Shown one piece after another: positions 8,163 to 16,191 of a DNA stretch of 51,474 bases. Source of the stretch: Marinilabilia salmonicolor JCM 21150. Lineage in GTDB: Bacteria; Bacteroidota; Bacteroidia; Bacteroidales; Marinilabiliaceae. Within the stretch, counting starts at the first letter, position 1, and every line of letters begins with the position of its first letter. The notes beneath the pieces were generated by a model. It saw nothing but the letters and a program-made list of their open reading frames with translations, had not been told where the DNA came from and ran no database searches. Where the stretch lies: NCBI RefSeq assembly GCF_000259075.1, contig NZ_AJKI01000018.1:1-51474 (forward strand), in the 5' to 3' direction. Position numbers and translations under genes: made by a program.

Positions 8163-8731
8163 TCTCCAAGTCTAGTTATAATTCTCCAAAATGATTTTTT
8201 ATTGGGTAATCTAAACTCTACGTATCTGGTTCCATATAGTCCGTTCACACGTTTAATTTTCATTTTCTTGGTTACTAATTCTTGATTTTTCTTTTCAATT
8301 ATCATTACTTTTCCGTCATGGATTAAATCACCTCCTATATAAATCAGCTCTCCAAGTGGTTTCTTGTCTGGATTTAAATAATTTATTCTTCCAAACATTT
8401 TCTTTCTGTCTTCATCACTATAATCAAACCAGTAGTCAGTTAATTTTATTTTCTGTTTATTAGATTGAAGAAGTTTCAATAAGTTATCATACTTTTCAAA
8501 ATACCTAAAAGAGCCTATTTCAGATGAATCATCTGTGTTTTTGATGATTGAATATAAATCACTTTGCTTAAAAATGATAATTGCATATTTCATCTCCACA
8601 AACAGGACTTTTTCATTTGTAGTATCAATCTGTGTTGAATAAAAGTCTTTGCTTTTTATCTTGTCAAAATTAATCTGAGCTATTAATTGAATCGGAATTA
8701 AAAATATTATAATATGAATCAGTTTATTCAT
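8159..8731 (-). CDS. Hypothetical secreted protein (cassette gene)
   Basis: About 190 residues if started at the ATG at 8731, which gives a clean signal peptide (MNKLIHIIIFLIPIQLIAQ). A longer frame begins at 8764 but would start inside the attC-like site, so the shorter start is preferred. The mature protein is lysine-rich and hydrophilic (SNKQKIKLTDYWFDYSDEDR, GELIYIGGDLIHDGKVMIIE) with no recognised domain. It lies 29 bases downstream of the GTTGTGC core of site C and is coupled to the next gene by a 4-base overlap. This is the gene order expected for one two-gene cassette bounded by sites C and B. Confidence 0.72.
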   Translation of the reverse strand: MNKLIHIIIFLIPIQLIAQINFDKIKSKDFYSTQIDTTNEKVLFVEMKYAIIIFKQSDLYSIIKNTDDSSEIGSFRYFEKYDNLLKLLQSNKQKIKLTDYWFDYSDEDRKKMFGRINYLNPDKKPLGELIYIGGDLIHDGKVMIIEKKNQELVTKKMKIKRVNGLYGTRYVEFRLPNKKSFWRIITRLGE

Positions 8732-8760
8732 AGTCTGTTGGTTCTCTCTTGTAATATTAA

Positions 8761-8887
8761 GCACAACGGTTTATGGTATGGTGTCGTGCGGGAGTTCGAA
8801 GCGAAAACGTATCAGTTTACACCGGCTTTTTTAACGAGCCACGAACCTTCGCAACCCGATGAAACCCGCATGCACTATACCATGTGT
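8761..8887 (-). repeat. attC-like inverted-repeat site C, split by a group II intron
   Basis: Framed on this side by GCACAAC (8761-8767). Arms 8772-8792 and 8865-8883 pair over about 19 positions with one extrahelical T and two G-T pairs; unpaired extrahelical bases are typical of attC. Inner GTTCG (8794-8798) can pair with CGAAC (8842-8846). The site is cut by the intron at 8888 and resumes at 10915 with TGGCAAACG. Rejoined, the edge reads GTTGGCAAAC, the exact complement of the outer edge of site A (GTTTGCCAAC). The neighbouring gene stops at 10932. Confidence 0.6.
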
Positions 8888-9513
8888 GTGTGCCCTGCAT
8901 GAGCAGCAGTGCACCCACCTCGAAGTTCCAGAAAAAGTTTAAAAATACAAATCTTTTTCAAGGAGCCATAGAGTGTGGAGGTAATTTTATCCAGGGGGTG
9001 TAAGTCCCTTATGCGCGAGGGTGACGCCTTGAAGCATTAGCAAGTGGCAAGCTGGTTTACCGCGAGGTATGCAGTGAAGGAAGCCAACCGGCAAAAGTCT
9101 GTACTGACGGACAGGTATTACAGGATTAGCATATTCTGTAAGGCGCATATGAGGCATGACTGTTCGGGTGAGCAAGCACATCATTGTAAAGCCCAAAGAA
9201 CACCAAAAGAACAATTGTGTAGATGCGACAGGAATAGACTAAAGGATAAAGCTCTTACCAGGGGATAGCTCCACGTCCACGAGCTGGACATGTGGAGCAG
9301 TCAGCAGAAGTCATAGTAGGTGAGGATGCTACCGTTTCACAGTATTAACCGGAAGGAAAATTGCGGCCTGCGAGTGAACTGTATTAGCTGGGTTTCCCGA
9401 CACAAGAAGTGAACACCGAAGGACGGAACTTTAAACCGTTACAAATTTGTCCGGGAGGTCTAAGTTAAAAGCTTTCCAGCCCGTCGAAAACGTAACAGGA
9501 AACAGCAAAGAGA

Positions 9514-10830
9514 ATGGAAGAAAAACTGATTGAGAAAATCCTGCAAGCGGCCAATCTGTCGATGGCCTGCAAGGAAGTAGTACGTAACAAAGGAGCCGGA
9601 GGAGTGGACGGTATGAAGGTAAGCGAATTGGAAGCCTATCTTCACAAGCATCGTTCCACCCTGACCGAACAGATTCGCACTGGCAACTATCATGCACAAC
9701 CGATCAGAGGTAAAGAGATACCCAAGGGAGGGGGCAAGATGCGCCTTCTGGGCATCCCCACAGCCGTTGACCGGATGTTGCAGCAGGCAGTGCTACGTGT
9801 AATTATGCCTCGCTACGAACAAGCGTTTTCGACCTACAGCTATGGTTTCCGCCCTTTGCGGAACACACAACAGGCCGTAAGTAAATCGCTGCACTACATC
9901 AATTCCGACTATCAATATATCGTCGAAATTGACCTCAAACAGTTTTTCGACAAGGTAGATCATGTGCTGTTGTTGCAGTTGCTTTATCGAAAGATAAAAT
10001 GCAAAGCCACGATGCGCCTTATCCGGCGATGGTTGAGGGCCCCTCTTGAGAAAGATGGTAAACTCATCAAACGTCGGATAGGTGTACCACAAGGAAGCCC
10101 GATAAGCCCGCTGCTGTCCAATATCATGTTGCATGAATTGGACACAGAAATGGAGCGTTTGGGACTTCGCTTTGTCCGCTATGCGGACGATTTCAGCATC
10201 TATTGCAAAACGAAATCAGAAGCAAGAGACGCGGGCAACCGGATTTACATCTATCTTCGGGACAAGCTGAAACTCCCCATTAACCGGGAGAAAAGCGGCA
10301 TACGGCGACCTGTCCATTTTCAGATTTTGGGGTATGGCTTTGTCCCTGTTTTTCAAAAAGGAGTCAAAGGCAAATACCAATTAGTCGTAACCCGTAAAAG
10401 GTGGAAGACTTTCAAAGCAAAGTTGAAGGAAATAACCCGTAAAACCACGCCAATGAGCTTTGATGAACGCATAAAGAAACTGCATGAGGTTCAGCGAGGT
10501 TGGCTAAATGCATTCAAATATGCCAATATCAAAGGAAAATTGGCGGAATTGGACGGCTGGTTGCGCAACCGACTGAGGTACTGTATTTGGCATCACTGGA
10601 AAAAGCTTGAACGGAAAAGGAAAAACCTAATCCGTTTAGGTGTTCCCCAGCGCGATGCCTATGCCTGGAGCCGCAGTCGGATGGGAGGGTGGGCTATTGC
10701 CCAGAGCCCGATATTGGGCACCACCATCACCAAAGCTCGTCTAATTAAACGGGGATACATTTCTTTGGCTACAATGTTTAAGACAATTTCCAAAAATACG
10801 GAATTGAATCAACTGTTTCCCATGGTTTAA
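9514..10830 (+). CDS. ltrA: Group II intron reverse transcriptase/maturase
   Basis: A 438-residue intron-encoded protein. The reverse-transcriptase domain shows GAGGVDGMKV, IPKGGGKMRLLGIP, the fingers-palm segment YSYGFRP, GVPQGSPISPLLSNI and the catalytic YADDF (Asp pair near 225-226). The maturase (domain X) region follows with HEVQRGWLNAFKYANIK, and a basic C-terminus (RLRYCIWHHWKKLERKRKN) likely contacts the intron RNA. There is no HNH endonuclease domain after it. The enzyme splices its own intron and copies it into DNA targets. The ORF lies entirely inside the intron and is intact. Confidence 0.95.
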   Translation: MEEKLIEKILQAANLSMACKEVVRNKGAGGVDGMKVSELEAYLHKHRSTLTEQIRTGNYHAQPIRGKEIPKGGGKMRLLGIPTAVDRMLQQAVLRVIMPRYEQAFSTYSYGFRPLRNTQQAVSKSLHYINSDYQYIVEIDLKQFFDKVDHVLLLQLLYRKIKCKATMRLIRRWLRAPLEKDGKLIKRRIGVPQGSPISPLLSNIMLHELDTEMERLGLRFVRYADDFSIYCKTKSEARDAGNRIYIYLRDKLKLPINREKSGIRRPVHFQILGYGFVPVFQKGVKGKYQLVVTRKRWKTFKAKLKEITRKTTPMSFDERIKKLHEVQRGWLNAFKYANIKGKLAELDGWLRNRLRYCIWHHWKKLERKRKNLIRLGVPQRDAYAWSRSRMGGWAIAQSPILGTTITKARLIKRGYISLATMFKTISKNTELNQLFPMV

Positions 10831-10831
10831 A

Positions 10832-10908
10832 GAACCGCCGTATACGAGACCCGTACGTATGGTGGTGTGAGAGGCTCTCCGCTAGGTCATTGACCTAGCG
10901 GCAGTCTA
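10832..10908 (+). ncRNA. Group II intron domains V and VI
   Basis: Directly after the maturase stop, 10832-10869 folds as a domain V-like hairpin (ACCGCC pairing with GGTGGT, inner GTATACG/CGTACGTAT with a bulge). Bases 10879-10901 form a perfect 10-bp stem, CCGCTAGGTC-ATT-GACCTAGCGG, placed as domain VI just before the 3' splice site near 10914. These are the catalytic and branch-point parts of the ribozyme. Confidence 0.7.
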
Positions 10909-10931
10909 CTCGATTGGCAAACGTTTGATTT

Positions 10932-11414
10932 TTAGTCTTTATAACGAAATGTTGTCTTACGATTTATCCAGCCATTAACCATAACTACTTCTCCTTCCAC
11001 ATTCCCAATGAATATTTCTTCTTTAGATAATAGATAGGAAGAGAATATCTTAATTTCACGGTTCGCTTGAGGGGTGCAGTCCTCATTAGTAGCAATAGCT
11101 TTTTCAAACATATCAATCGCTAAACAGTATATCAAGTTTCTTTCAACAGTATTATGTCTAAGAGTTGAATCGGTTGCATAGTTTGCGTAAGTAATTCCAA
11201 GTAAAACGTAACCAAAACAGAAGGTGCTATCATTTTTAAGGATGTCTTCTGAAATATCACGACTCCTCTCATAATCTCCTTGTTGCATTAATGAAAACGC
11301 TTGCTCAATCCTTGAATTTGCTTTCTTTGAGTCTTTATTCTGTCCAAGTACAAGGAAACTACATGCCAGCAAAGGTATTATTAGTAATTTTCTTAATTCT
11401 TTCTTCTTATCCAT
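10932..11414 (-). CDS. TPR-like secreted protein (cassette gene)
   Basis: A 160-residue protein with an N-terminal signal peptide (LLIIPLLACSFLVLG). A Cys lies within it, but the cleavage site looks Sec-type, so lipidation is uncertain. The mature part is helical and resembles tetratricopeptide repeats (RIEQAFSLMQQGDYERSRDI, then DMFEKAIATN), which bind partner proteins. The stop codon lies eight bases from the right edge of attC-like site C, fitting a cassette gene followed by its recombination site. Upstream, only about 70 bases separate it from the IS4-family element, so its own upstream site, if any, was lost. Confidence 0.65.
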   Translation of the reverse strand: MDKKKELRKLLIIPLLACSFLVLGQNKDSKKANSRIEQAFSLMQQGDYERSRDISEDILKNDSTFCFGYVLLGITYANYATDSTLRHNTVERNLIYCLAIDMFEKAIATNEDCTPQANREIKIFSSYLLSKEEIFIGNVEGEVVMVNGWINRKTTFRYKD

Positions 11415-11485
11415 TTAATAGTCGTTTATAAAATCAAAATGACAAAAACTTTCGGTCTATATCGAAAGACTGTCTCTGCCAAATG

Positions 11486-12809
11486 TCACTAGTGTCTATT
11501 AATATTTGTTAAAATGCATTGTATCTATTTAATTGATAGCGGTTTATTCTCTAAAAACCTTGTCGCCCTTTTAAAATTTGTTCCTTTATATTTAGGGACA
11601 AATTGGAACAGGTATGAACATAGGCAAGTATGTTTTCGCACAGATTGTGCAGTTTCTTCCGAAACGCTACTTCGAACGACTGGTAATAAAACATAAAGAC
11701 AGAACTGCCGGAATGTCACCATCCTACTGGAGTCACATGCTGGTCATAATGTACGGTCAGCTCATTGGTTGTCAAAGTCTTAGAGAACTCACAGATGTCA
11801 CTATCGCTCATGCTAAAAGATCTTTTCACTTGGGTTTTGGAAAGGTTCCAATCAATAGAAGTGTTCTTTCCAAAGTTAACAGCCTCAGAGACTCTGGGAT
11901 CTTTGAGAAGTATGCTTTTTACATTGCCTCTATTGCCCAAGCTAAACGTACCACCAAAGAATTTGAACTCCACGGTAGGTTCTATGCCATTGATTCTACC
12001 ACCATTGACTTGTGCATGTCGGTCTTTAGATGGGCAAAGTTCAGAAGCACAAAGTCCGGTATCAAGATTCATACACAGATTGATATTGCCACTGAAATAC
12101 CGGTCTTCTACAGAATCAGTCATGCGAATGCGCATGATACCAAGTCCATGGACTGGTTCATTTACGAGCAACAGGTTTGCTATGTGTTTGATAGAGGATA
12201 CTTTGACCTTTCCAGACTTTACGCAATTGAGCAGGCTGGAGCTTTCTTCATCATAAGGGAGAAGTCCCGACCTGACTATGAAATCACGGAAGGAGAAGAC
12301 ATGCTTGGAGGAACTGACAATGTCTTGCGAGACCAAACGGTTAGATTCACAGGTAAGCGAAATAGTGGAAATTATCCGGTTTCGCTCAGGCGCATCGTAT
12401 TTTATGCCCCTGACCTTGGAAGATCCTTCACCTACTACACCAACAACTTCTATCTCAAAGCAAATGAAATTGCCCTTCTTTACCGCTACAGATGGCAGGT
12501 CGAACTTTTCTTCAAATGGATCAAGCAGCATCTTCGGGTCAAATCCTTTTGGGGGGAATCTGAAAATGCAGTCCGGATACAGATACATGTCGCCATCATC
12601 ACGTACTGCCTCGTCGCTATTATTGAACACGACCTCAAACTGGACAGACCTGTTGTTGAGGTCATGCGTATCCTTGGCAATTCCCTTCTGGTAAAGGATC
12701 CCATCCAAGACCTCTTGGCTCCTATGGTAAATATGACCAATGATGATAACGATTGCCAACTCTATTTGGGCTTGAAATTTGATTAACATTTTTTAATAGA
12801 CACTAGTGA
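11486..12809 (+). mobile_element. Complete IS4-family insertion sequence (copy 2)
   Basis: A 1,324-base element bounded by perfect 17-bp terminal inverted repeats (TCACTAGTGTCTATTAA at 11486-11502 and its complement at 12793-12809) and carrying one transposase gene. Its last 64 bases equal the first 64 bases of the window. The flanks (CTCTGCCAAATG on the left, AAGTAATTAA on the right) share no target-site duplication of the 9-12 bases usual for the family. This suggests recombination between IS copies after insertion. Confidence 0.93.
11614..12786 (+). CDS. IS4-family transposase
   Basis: A 390-residue DDE transposase. The N-terminus (MNIGKYVFAQIVQFLPKRYF) is the DUF4372-like DNA-binding domain. 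The RNase H-like core has AIDSTTIDL (Asp near 126), VFDRGYFD (Asp near 192) and the IS4 signature Y-(2)-R-(3)-E-(6)-K read as YRYRWQVELFFKWIK (Glu near 297, Lys near 304). All catalytic residues are present and the length is normal, so the gene looks active. The ATG at 11614 follows the left terminal repeat by about 110 bases. The stop lies just before the right repeat. Confidence 0.95.
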   Translation: MNIGKYVFAQIVQFLPKRYFERLVIKHKDRTAGMSPSYWSHMLVIMYGQLIGCQSLRELTDVTIAHAKRSFHLGFGKVPINRSVLSKVNSLRDSGIFEKYAFYIASIAQAKRTTKEFELHGRFYAIDSTTIDLCMSVFRWAKFRSTKSGIKIHTQIDIATEIPVFYRISHANAHDTKSMDWFIYEQQVCYVFDRGYFDLSRLYAIEQAGAFFIIREKSRPDYEITEGEDMLGGTDNVLRDQTVRFTGKRNSGNYPVSLRRIVFYAPDLGRSFTYYTNNFYLKANEIALLYRYRWQVELFFKWIKQHLRVKSFWGESENAVRIQIHVAIITYCLVAIIEHDLKLDRPVVEVMRILGNSLLVKDPIQDLLAPMVNMTNDDNDCQLYLGLKFD

Positions 12810-14059
12810 AAGTAATTAATGATTTAAAAAACATTGGGGTAATTTTTTATTCCAAAAAGACAAATACTGTTTATGTTGCACAAGAAGTTGTCAAACTTTT
12901 AAGAGAAATTAGAGGTAAGTCAATCGCAGACAAGCACTTTAGAAGAATATTAAAGCAACTGAGAGAGCCACAAATCAATCTGGTATGCAAAAAGCACAAT
13001 ATTGATTGGAGACAGCCCCTTAATACAAAAATTGATTCAATAATTAATAAAGGAATCTCCCTTACTAATATTCTTGAAAATGAAATACATAAGGAAGGAA
13101 CATATTTAAATGATATCAAGAAGTTCATAAATGAGTTAAATGAGAAAAGTTTCAATATCCCAAATCCAACAAAAGGAGTTACAGTAGAGGAAAAAATTGA
13201 AAATTTGATTGATTATTTCAACGAAATGGAGAAAGAAGAAAAGGTTTCAATTTCCATGGATGGTTATGAAAATCTACTCGTTGATTTGAAAAAAAATGTT
13301 CCTAAATCAAATGACGTAATTCGGTCTCATTTTGAGCTTCAAGATGAAAATGTAATGGATATTTCCTATTTATTGGAATACAATTTAAAGCCAAGAGATA
13401 TTCTTGAAATTTTCCAGGAGGACATGCTCAAAGATTTCTGCGAAAGAAGAGAGATAAAGCAAAGAGGGGATTTGATAAGCAATATTTTAGATTCATATAT
13501 GGATACTGAGAACCTGTATTTAGAAAACTATGAGAATATTGCATTTCGGAGATTAAATGAGCTTAAAGAAAACGGCATTCAAATATCTGACGCAGAAATA
13601 GGTGTTAAATTTGAAGATTTAACAAAAACTATTCTCCAAAAACTAGGCCTAAATGTTGACGAAAGTCTCAGAAAACAAATGAACACCAAAAATGACAAAG
13701 CAGATATAATCATTAATATTGGAAAAAATGAAGTTATAATTGTTGAGTGCAAGTCCGTTAAAGAAAATGGATATAATAAATTTAGTTCAGTCAAACGGCA
13801 ACTTAAAGCATATTTCGATATGGCAGAAAAGAATGGAATGAAAGTCGTTAAATCATTATTGATTGCACCGGAATTCTCCGATGAATTTATCAATGAATGT
13901 GAGCTTGAATATGAACTTAATTTATCTCTGATACAGGCATCTTCGCTTTATAATATTCTGGAGGGGTTTAAAAGCTCAAACAAGGAACAGTTTCCATACA
14001 AATTGTTAATGCGTGACGTATTGATAAAAGAAGATAGGATTTTAAAAGCAATTAAGTAA
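12806..14059 (+). pseudogene. PD-(D/E)XK nuclease-like protein, 5' end removed by the IS
   Basis: The frame starts only with a GTG at 12806 inside the IS terminal repeat, without a ribosome-binding site, so the true N-terminus is lost. The remaining 417 residues are charged and helical. Two segments (INLVCKKHNIDWRQPLNTKI and ILEIFQEDMLKDFCERREIK) resemble SAP/Rho-N-type nucleic-acid-binding motifs. A C-terminal restriction-endonuclease-like domain follows: LTKTILQKLGLNV, then KADIIIN (Asp near 299) and EVIIVECKS (Glu-X-Lys near 312-314), then a helical tail. This is the classical PD-(D/E)XK layout as in Mrr-like enzymes. The stop is three bases before the ion-channel ATG, so the pair was an operon. 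Confidence 0.7.
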
Positions 14060-14062
14060 TTT

Positions 14063-14839
14063 ATGTTTAAGCGTTTTTTCCTTAATGAAAACTTCATTCT
14101 TGGAGTTATAATCTTAAACTCCATCACCATACTATTGGGTGCGTTTGATAATTTATCACCGGCCCAAACTAAATTTATCACAACCATTGATAATGTGATT
14201 ACAGTCATCTTCGTGATTGAGATGGTTGTTAAGATAATGGAGTTTAAAATAGGTGGTTATTTTTCTTCAAACTGGAACAAGCTTGATTGTTTACTGGTGT
14301 TACTTTCAATTCCAGCTCTGATTTCTTGGATTTTCGACCTGTCACTGTCAAGCCTCAGTTTCTTTTTGATTTTTAGGGTGCTCAGGGTATTTAAGTCATT
14401 TAGATTCTTGAAGTTTGTACCAGGAATTACAGACTTGATAAAAGGTGTTCAAAGAGCTTTAAAAACCTCAGTTGTCATAATCTTAGGTTTTTGTATTTAT
14501 ATTTTTATTATTGGGATTTTTTCAACCTATTTATTTCAAAACATAGCTCCAGAGCATTTCTCAAATCCTTTGACTTCGTTCTATTCAATTTTTAAAATAT
14601 TTACAGTAGAGGGATGGTATGAAATACCCGAACAAATAACAGCAAATACTGATGGTACTGTTTCATTCTTTTCAAAATTATATTTCGTTTTCATTTTGGT
14701 AACTGGTGGAATATTTGGACTATCGCTTGTCAACTCGATTTTTGTTGAGGCCATGTTGAGTGATAATACGGATGATATTTCTCAAAAGATTGATAAACTG
14801 GAAGATAAATTGGATAATTATTTGAGGAATAAGGGATAA
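14063..14839 (+). CDS. Voltage-gated-type cation channel (BacNav-like)
   Basis: A 258-residue inner-membrane protein with six predicted transmembrane helices. S4 reads RVLRVFKSFRFLKFVPGI (about 105-123), with basic residues at roughly three-residue spacing as in voltage sensors. After S5 comes a pore loop with TVEGWYEI (about 181-188), at the position of the TLESW selectivity filter of bacterial sodium channels. S6 is near 212-236. The C-terminus (DDISQKIDKLEDKLDNYLRN) is a short coiled coil like the tetramerising tail of BacNav channels. The filter differs from the canonical one, so ion preference (Na+, Ca2+ or mixed) is uncertain. It follows the truncated nuclease-like gene by three bases and was probably its partner. 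Confidence 0.85.
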   Translation: MFKRFFLNENFILGVIILNSITILLGAFDNLSPAQTKFITTIDNVITVIFVIEMVVKIMEFKIGGYFSSNWNKLDCLLVLLSIPALISWIFDLSLSSLSFFLIFRVLRVFKSFRFLKFVPGITDLIKGVQRALKTSVVIILGFCIYIFIIGIFSTYLFQNIAPEHFSNPLTSFYSIFKIFTVEGWYEIPEQITANTDGTVSFFSKLYFVFILVTGGIFGLSLVNSIFVEAMLSDNTDDISQKIDKLEDKLDNYLRNKG

Positions 14840-15010
14840 TTAATCTATTGTGGATGCTCTTATGTGTTACTGAACTGGCTGGACGATACTTATTTATGAG
14901 TCGGATTATAGCAGTGTAGCCTATCCCAAGATGCCGGAATTAATTTTCTGCTTCAATCTGTTGGTCGTTTGATTTAATTCGAGGTGGAAATAGGAAAAAC
15001 TGAAGCGATT

Positions 15011-15037
15011 TTGCGTTTTTGTAAAATATTACTTTTG
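15011..15037 (+). promoter_or_regulatory. Bacteroidota-type promoter upstream of the FN3 lipoprotein
   Basis: TACTTTTG (15030-15037) matches TAnnTTTG, with a TTG at 15011-15013 about 16 bases upstream. The ATG at 15076 would have an untranslated leader of about 30 bases, which is AT-rich. Confidence 0.5.
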
Positions 15038-15075
15038 TTTGTTAATATAATTTAATTTTAAAACAGAGAGTAATT

Positions 15076-15672
15076 ATGAGAAAATTAATTCTAGCTCTCG
15101 TTATTTCCACTTTTTTGGTGAGTGGTTGTAGCGATGATGAGACCACAAGGGTTAACATTGAAATTTCAGAAGATGTAGTTGCGTCCAATGGCTTTACCAT
15201 AAATTGGGAACCATTGGAAGATGCACTTTATTATGACGTTATGATTACTCCTGATGTATGGGAGCAAAGTACTATGGTCAGTAATGAAACGAGTATAACT
15301 TTTGATAATTTGTTGGCCGATACAGAATACACCGTTCTGATTGAAGCCGGATCTTCTCTGGAACAAGAGACAATCATCGGAGAAGGAAGTATAAATATCA
15401 CAACAGAGGCTGTGCGTCAGGAATTTGTTGGAACCTGGGAGTATAATTATAGTACCCTTGTTGAGTCTTATGTGTTGAATGGTGATGGAACCGGAAAGTA
15501 TATTTACGACGGTGATGAAAGTGATATTATTTGGAGTGCGGGTGCTTCTGAATTTGCATTTAAACTTTTAAATGAAAATGGAGGTGGCTTTTATTATTAT
15601 TACGAGTATTCCTTTAACTCTGATAATACCATTTTAACATTGGATGGTACAAATTATTTTTTGCAGGAATAG
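15076..15672 (+). CDS. Lipoprotein with fibronectin type III-like and DUF5640-like domains
   Basis: A 198-residue lipoprotein. The signal peptide ends in a lipobox (FLVSGCSDDE, lipidated Cys near 18) followed by acidic residues that in Bacteroidota favour surface export. Residues about 25-110 form an FN3-like beta-sandwich (FTINWEPLEDALYYDVMIT, LLADTEYTVLIEAGS). The C-terminal part (FVGTWEYNY, LNGDGTGKYIYDGD) resembles the DUF5640/lipocalin-like domains often found in such lipoproteins. No enzyme motif is visible; a role in binding or surface anchoring is plausible but unproven. It has its own promoter and a strong terminator and so is probably monocistronic. Confidence 0.75.
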   Translation: MRKLILALVISTFLVSGCSDDETTRVNIEISEDVVASNGFTINWEPLEDALYYDVMITPDVWEQSTMVSNETSITFDNLLADTEYTVLIEAGSSLEQETIIGEGSINITTEAVRQEFVGTWEYNYSTLVESYVLNGDGTGKYIYDGDESDIIWSAGASEFAFKLLNENGGGFYYYYEYSFNSDNTILTLDGTNYFLQE

Positions 15673-15695
15673 AATAGGATGATTTTTATTTTCAG

Positions 15696-15728
15696 GCCAT
15701 CTTCATTTCTATTGGAGATGGCTTTTTT
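15696..15728 (+). terminator. Rho-independent terminator
   Basis: GCCATCT (15696-15702) pairs with AGATGGC (15716-15722), followed directly by six T. It sits 24 bases after the stop of the FN3 lipoprotein. Confidence 0.8.
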
Positions 15729-15825
15729 GTAGTGCTGATCAGCTTGAGATGCCGGCAGATGGTTCAATAATTTAATATTAAGTCAGGAAACCGGATAATA
15801 AAATTCGATTATCAAAGTTTGTCTA

Positions 15826-16119
15826 TTGTTCGCGAGAAGTTATTTTGGAAATATCATACAACATAAGGATGACTGGCAACATGGCGATTACCCGCTGAAG
15901 GCTGATATATTTAAAATTGCACCCTCAAATAATTATCTGGTTACTTCTTCATCCGGCGCAGTATATAGTGCTGATGTTTCGATGAATTATATTGGTTCTC
16001 TTCCTTGTGGATCTGATTCTTTTTCTGATGTTGAATTTAGTTCAGGTGGAAATATAATCTATGCTGGTGTGAAAACGATGAGAGCGATTTACATGTTTGA
16101 TTACGAGAGTCTTAATTAG
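15826..16119 (+). pseudogene. C-terminal remnant of a beta-propeller-like secreted protein
   Basis: A 97-residue frame with no good start (TTG at 15826). The readable part (NNYLVTSSSGAVYSADVSMN, GGNIIYAGVKTMRAIYMFDY) looks like the last blades of a WD/YVTN-type propeller. It resembles the style of the larger propeller-like lipoprotein encoded on the opposite strand next to it. No signal peptide or N-terminal portion can be found upstream, which suggests an old truncated paralogue rather than a working gene. Confidence 0.4.
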
Positions 16120-16191
16120 ATTGGGGACATAGAGACCAAAGGCAAGTCCGTTTTATTTATTTTTAAATGATTAATTGGTTTTTTTCAATCC

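Larger units (their letters stand above)
8888..10914 (+). mobile_element. Group II intron
   Basis: About 2.03 kb. The 5' end GTGTGCCCTGC fits the GUGYG start of group II introns. A structured 600-base leader precedes the maturase gene. Downstream of it are domain V and VI hairpins, and the element ends ...CTACTCGAT, consistent with the usual terminal AY. The ends were chosen because they restore a continuous attC-like core in the flanking DNA. Group II introns of the class C-attC type are known to insert in attC sites, but the class was not assigned here. Confidence 0.8.

Noticed and set aside
11716-12789. A 357-codon frame on the minus strand across the IS4-family transposase
   Set aside because: It is antisense to a complete transposase with all catalytic motifs and its product resembles nothing; an overlap artefact.
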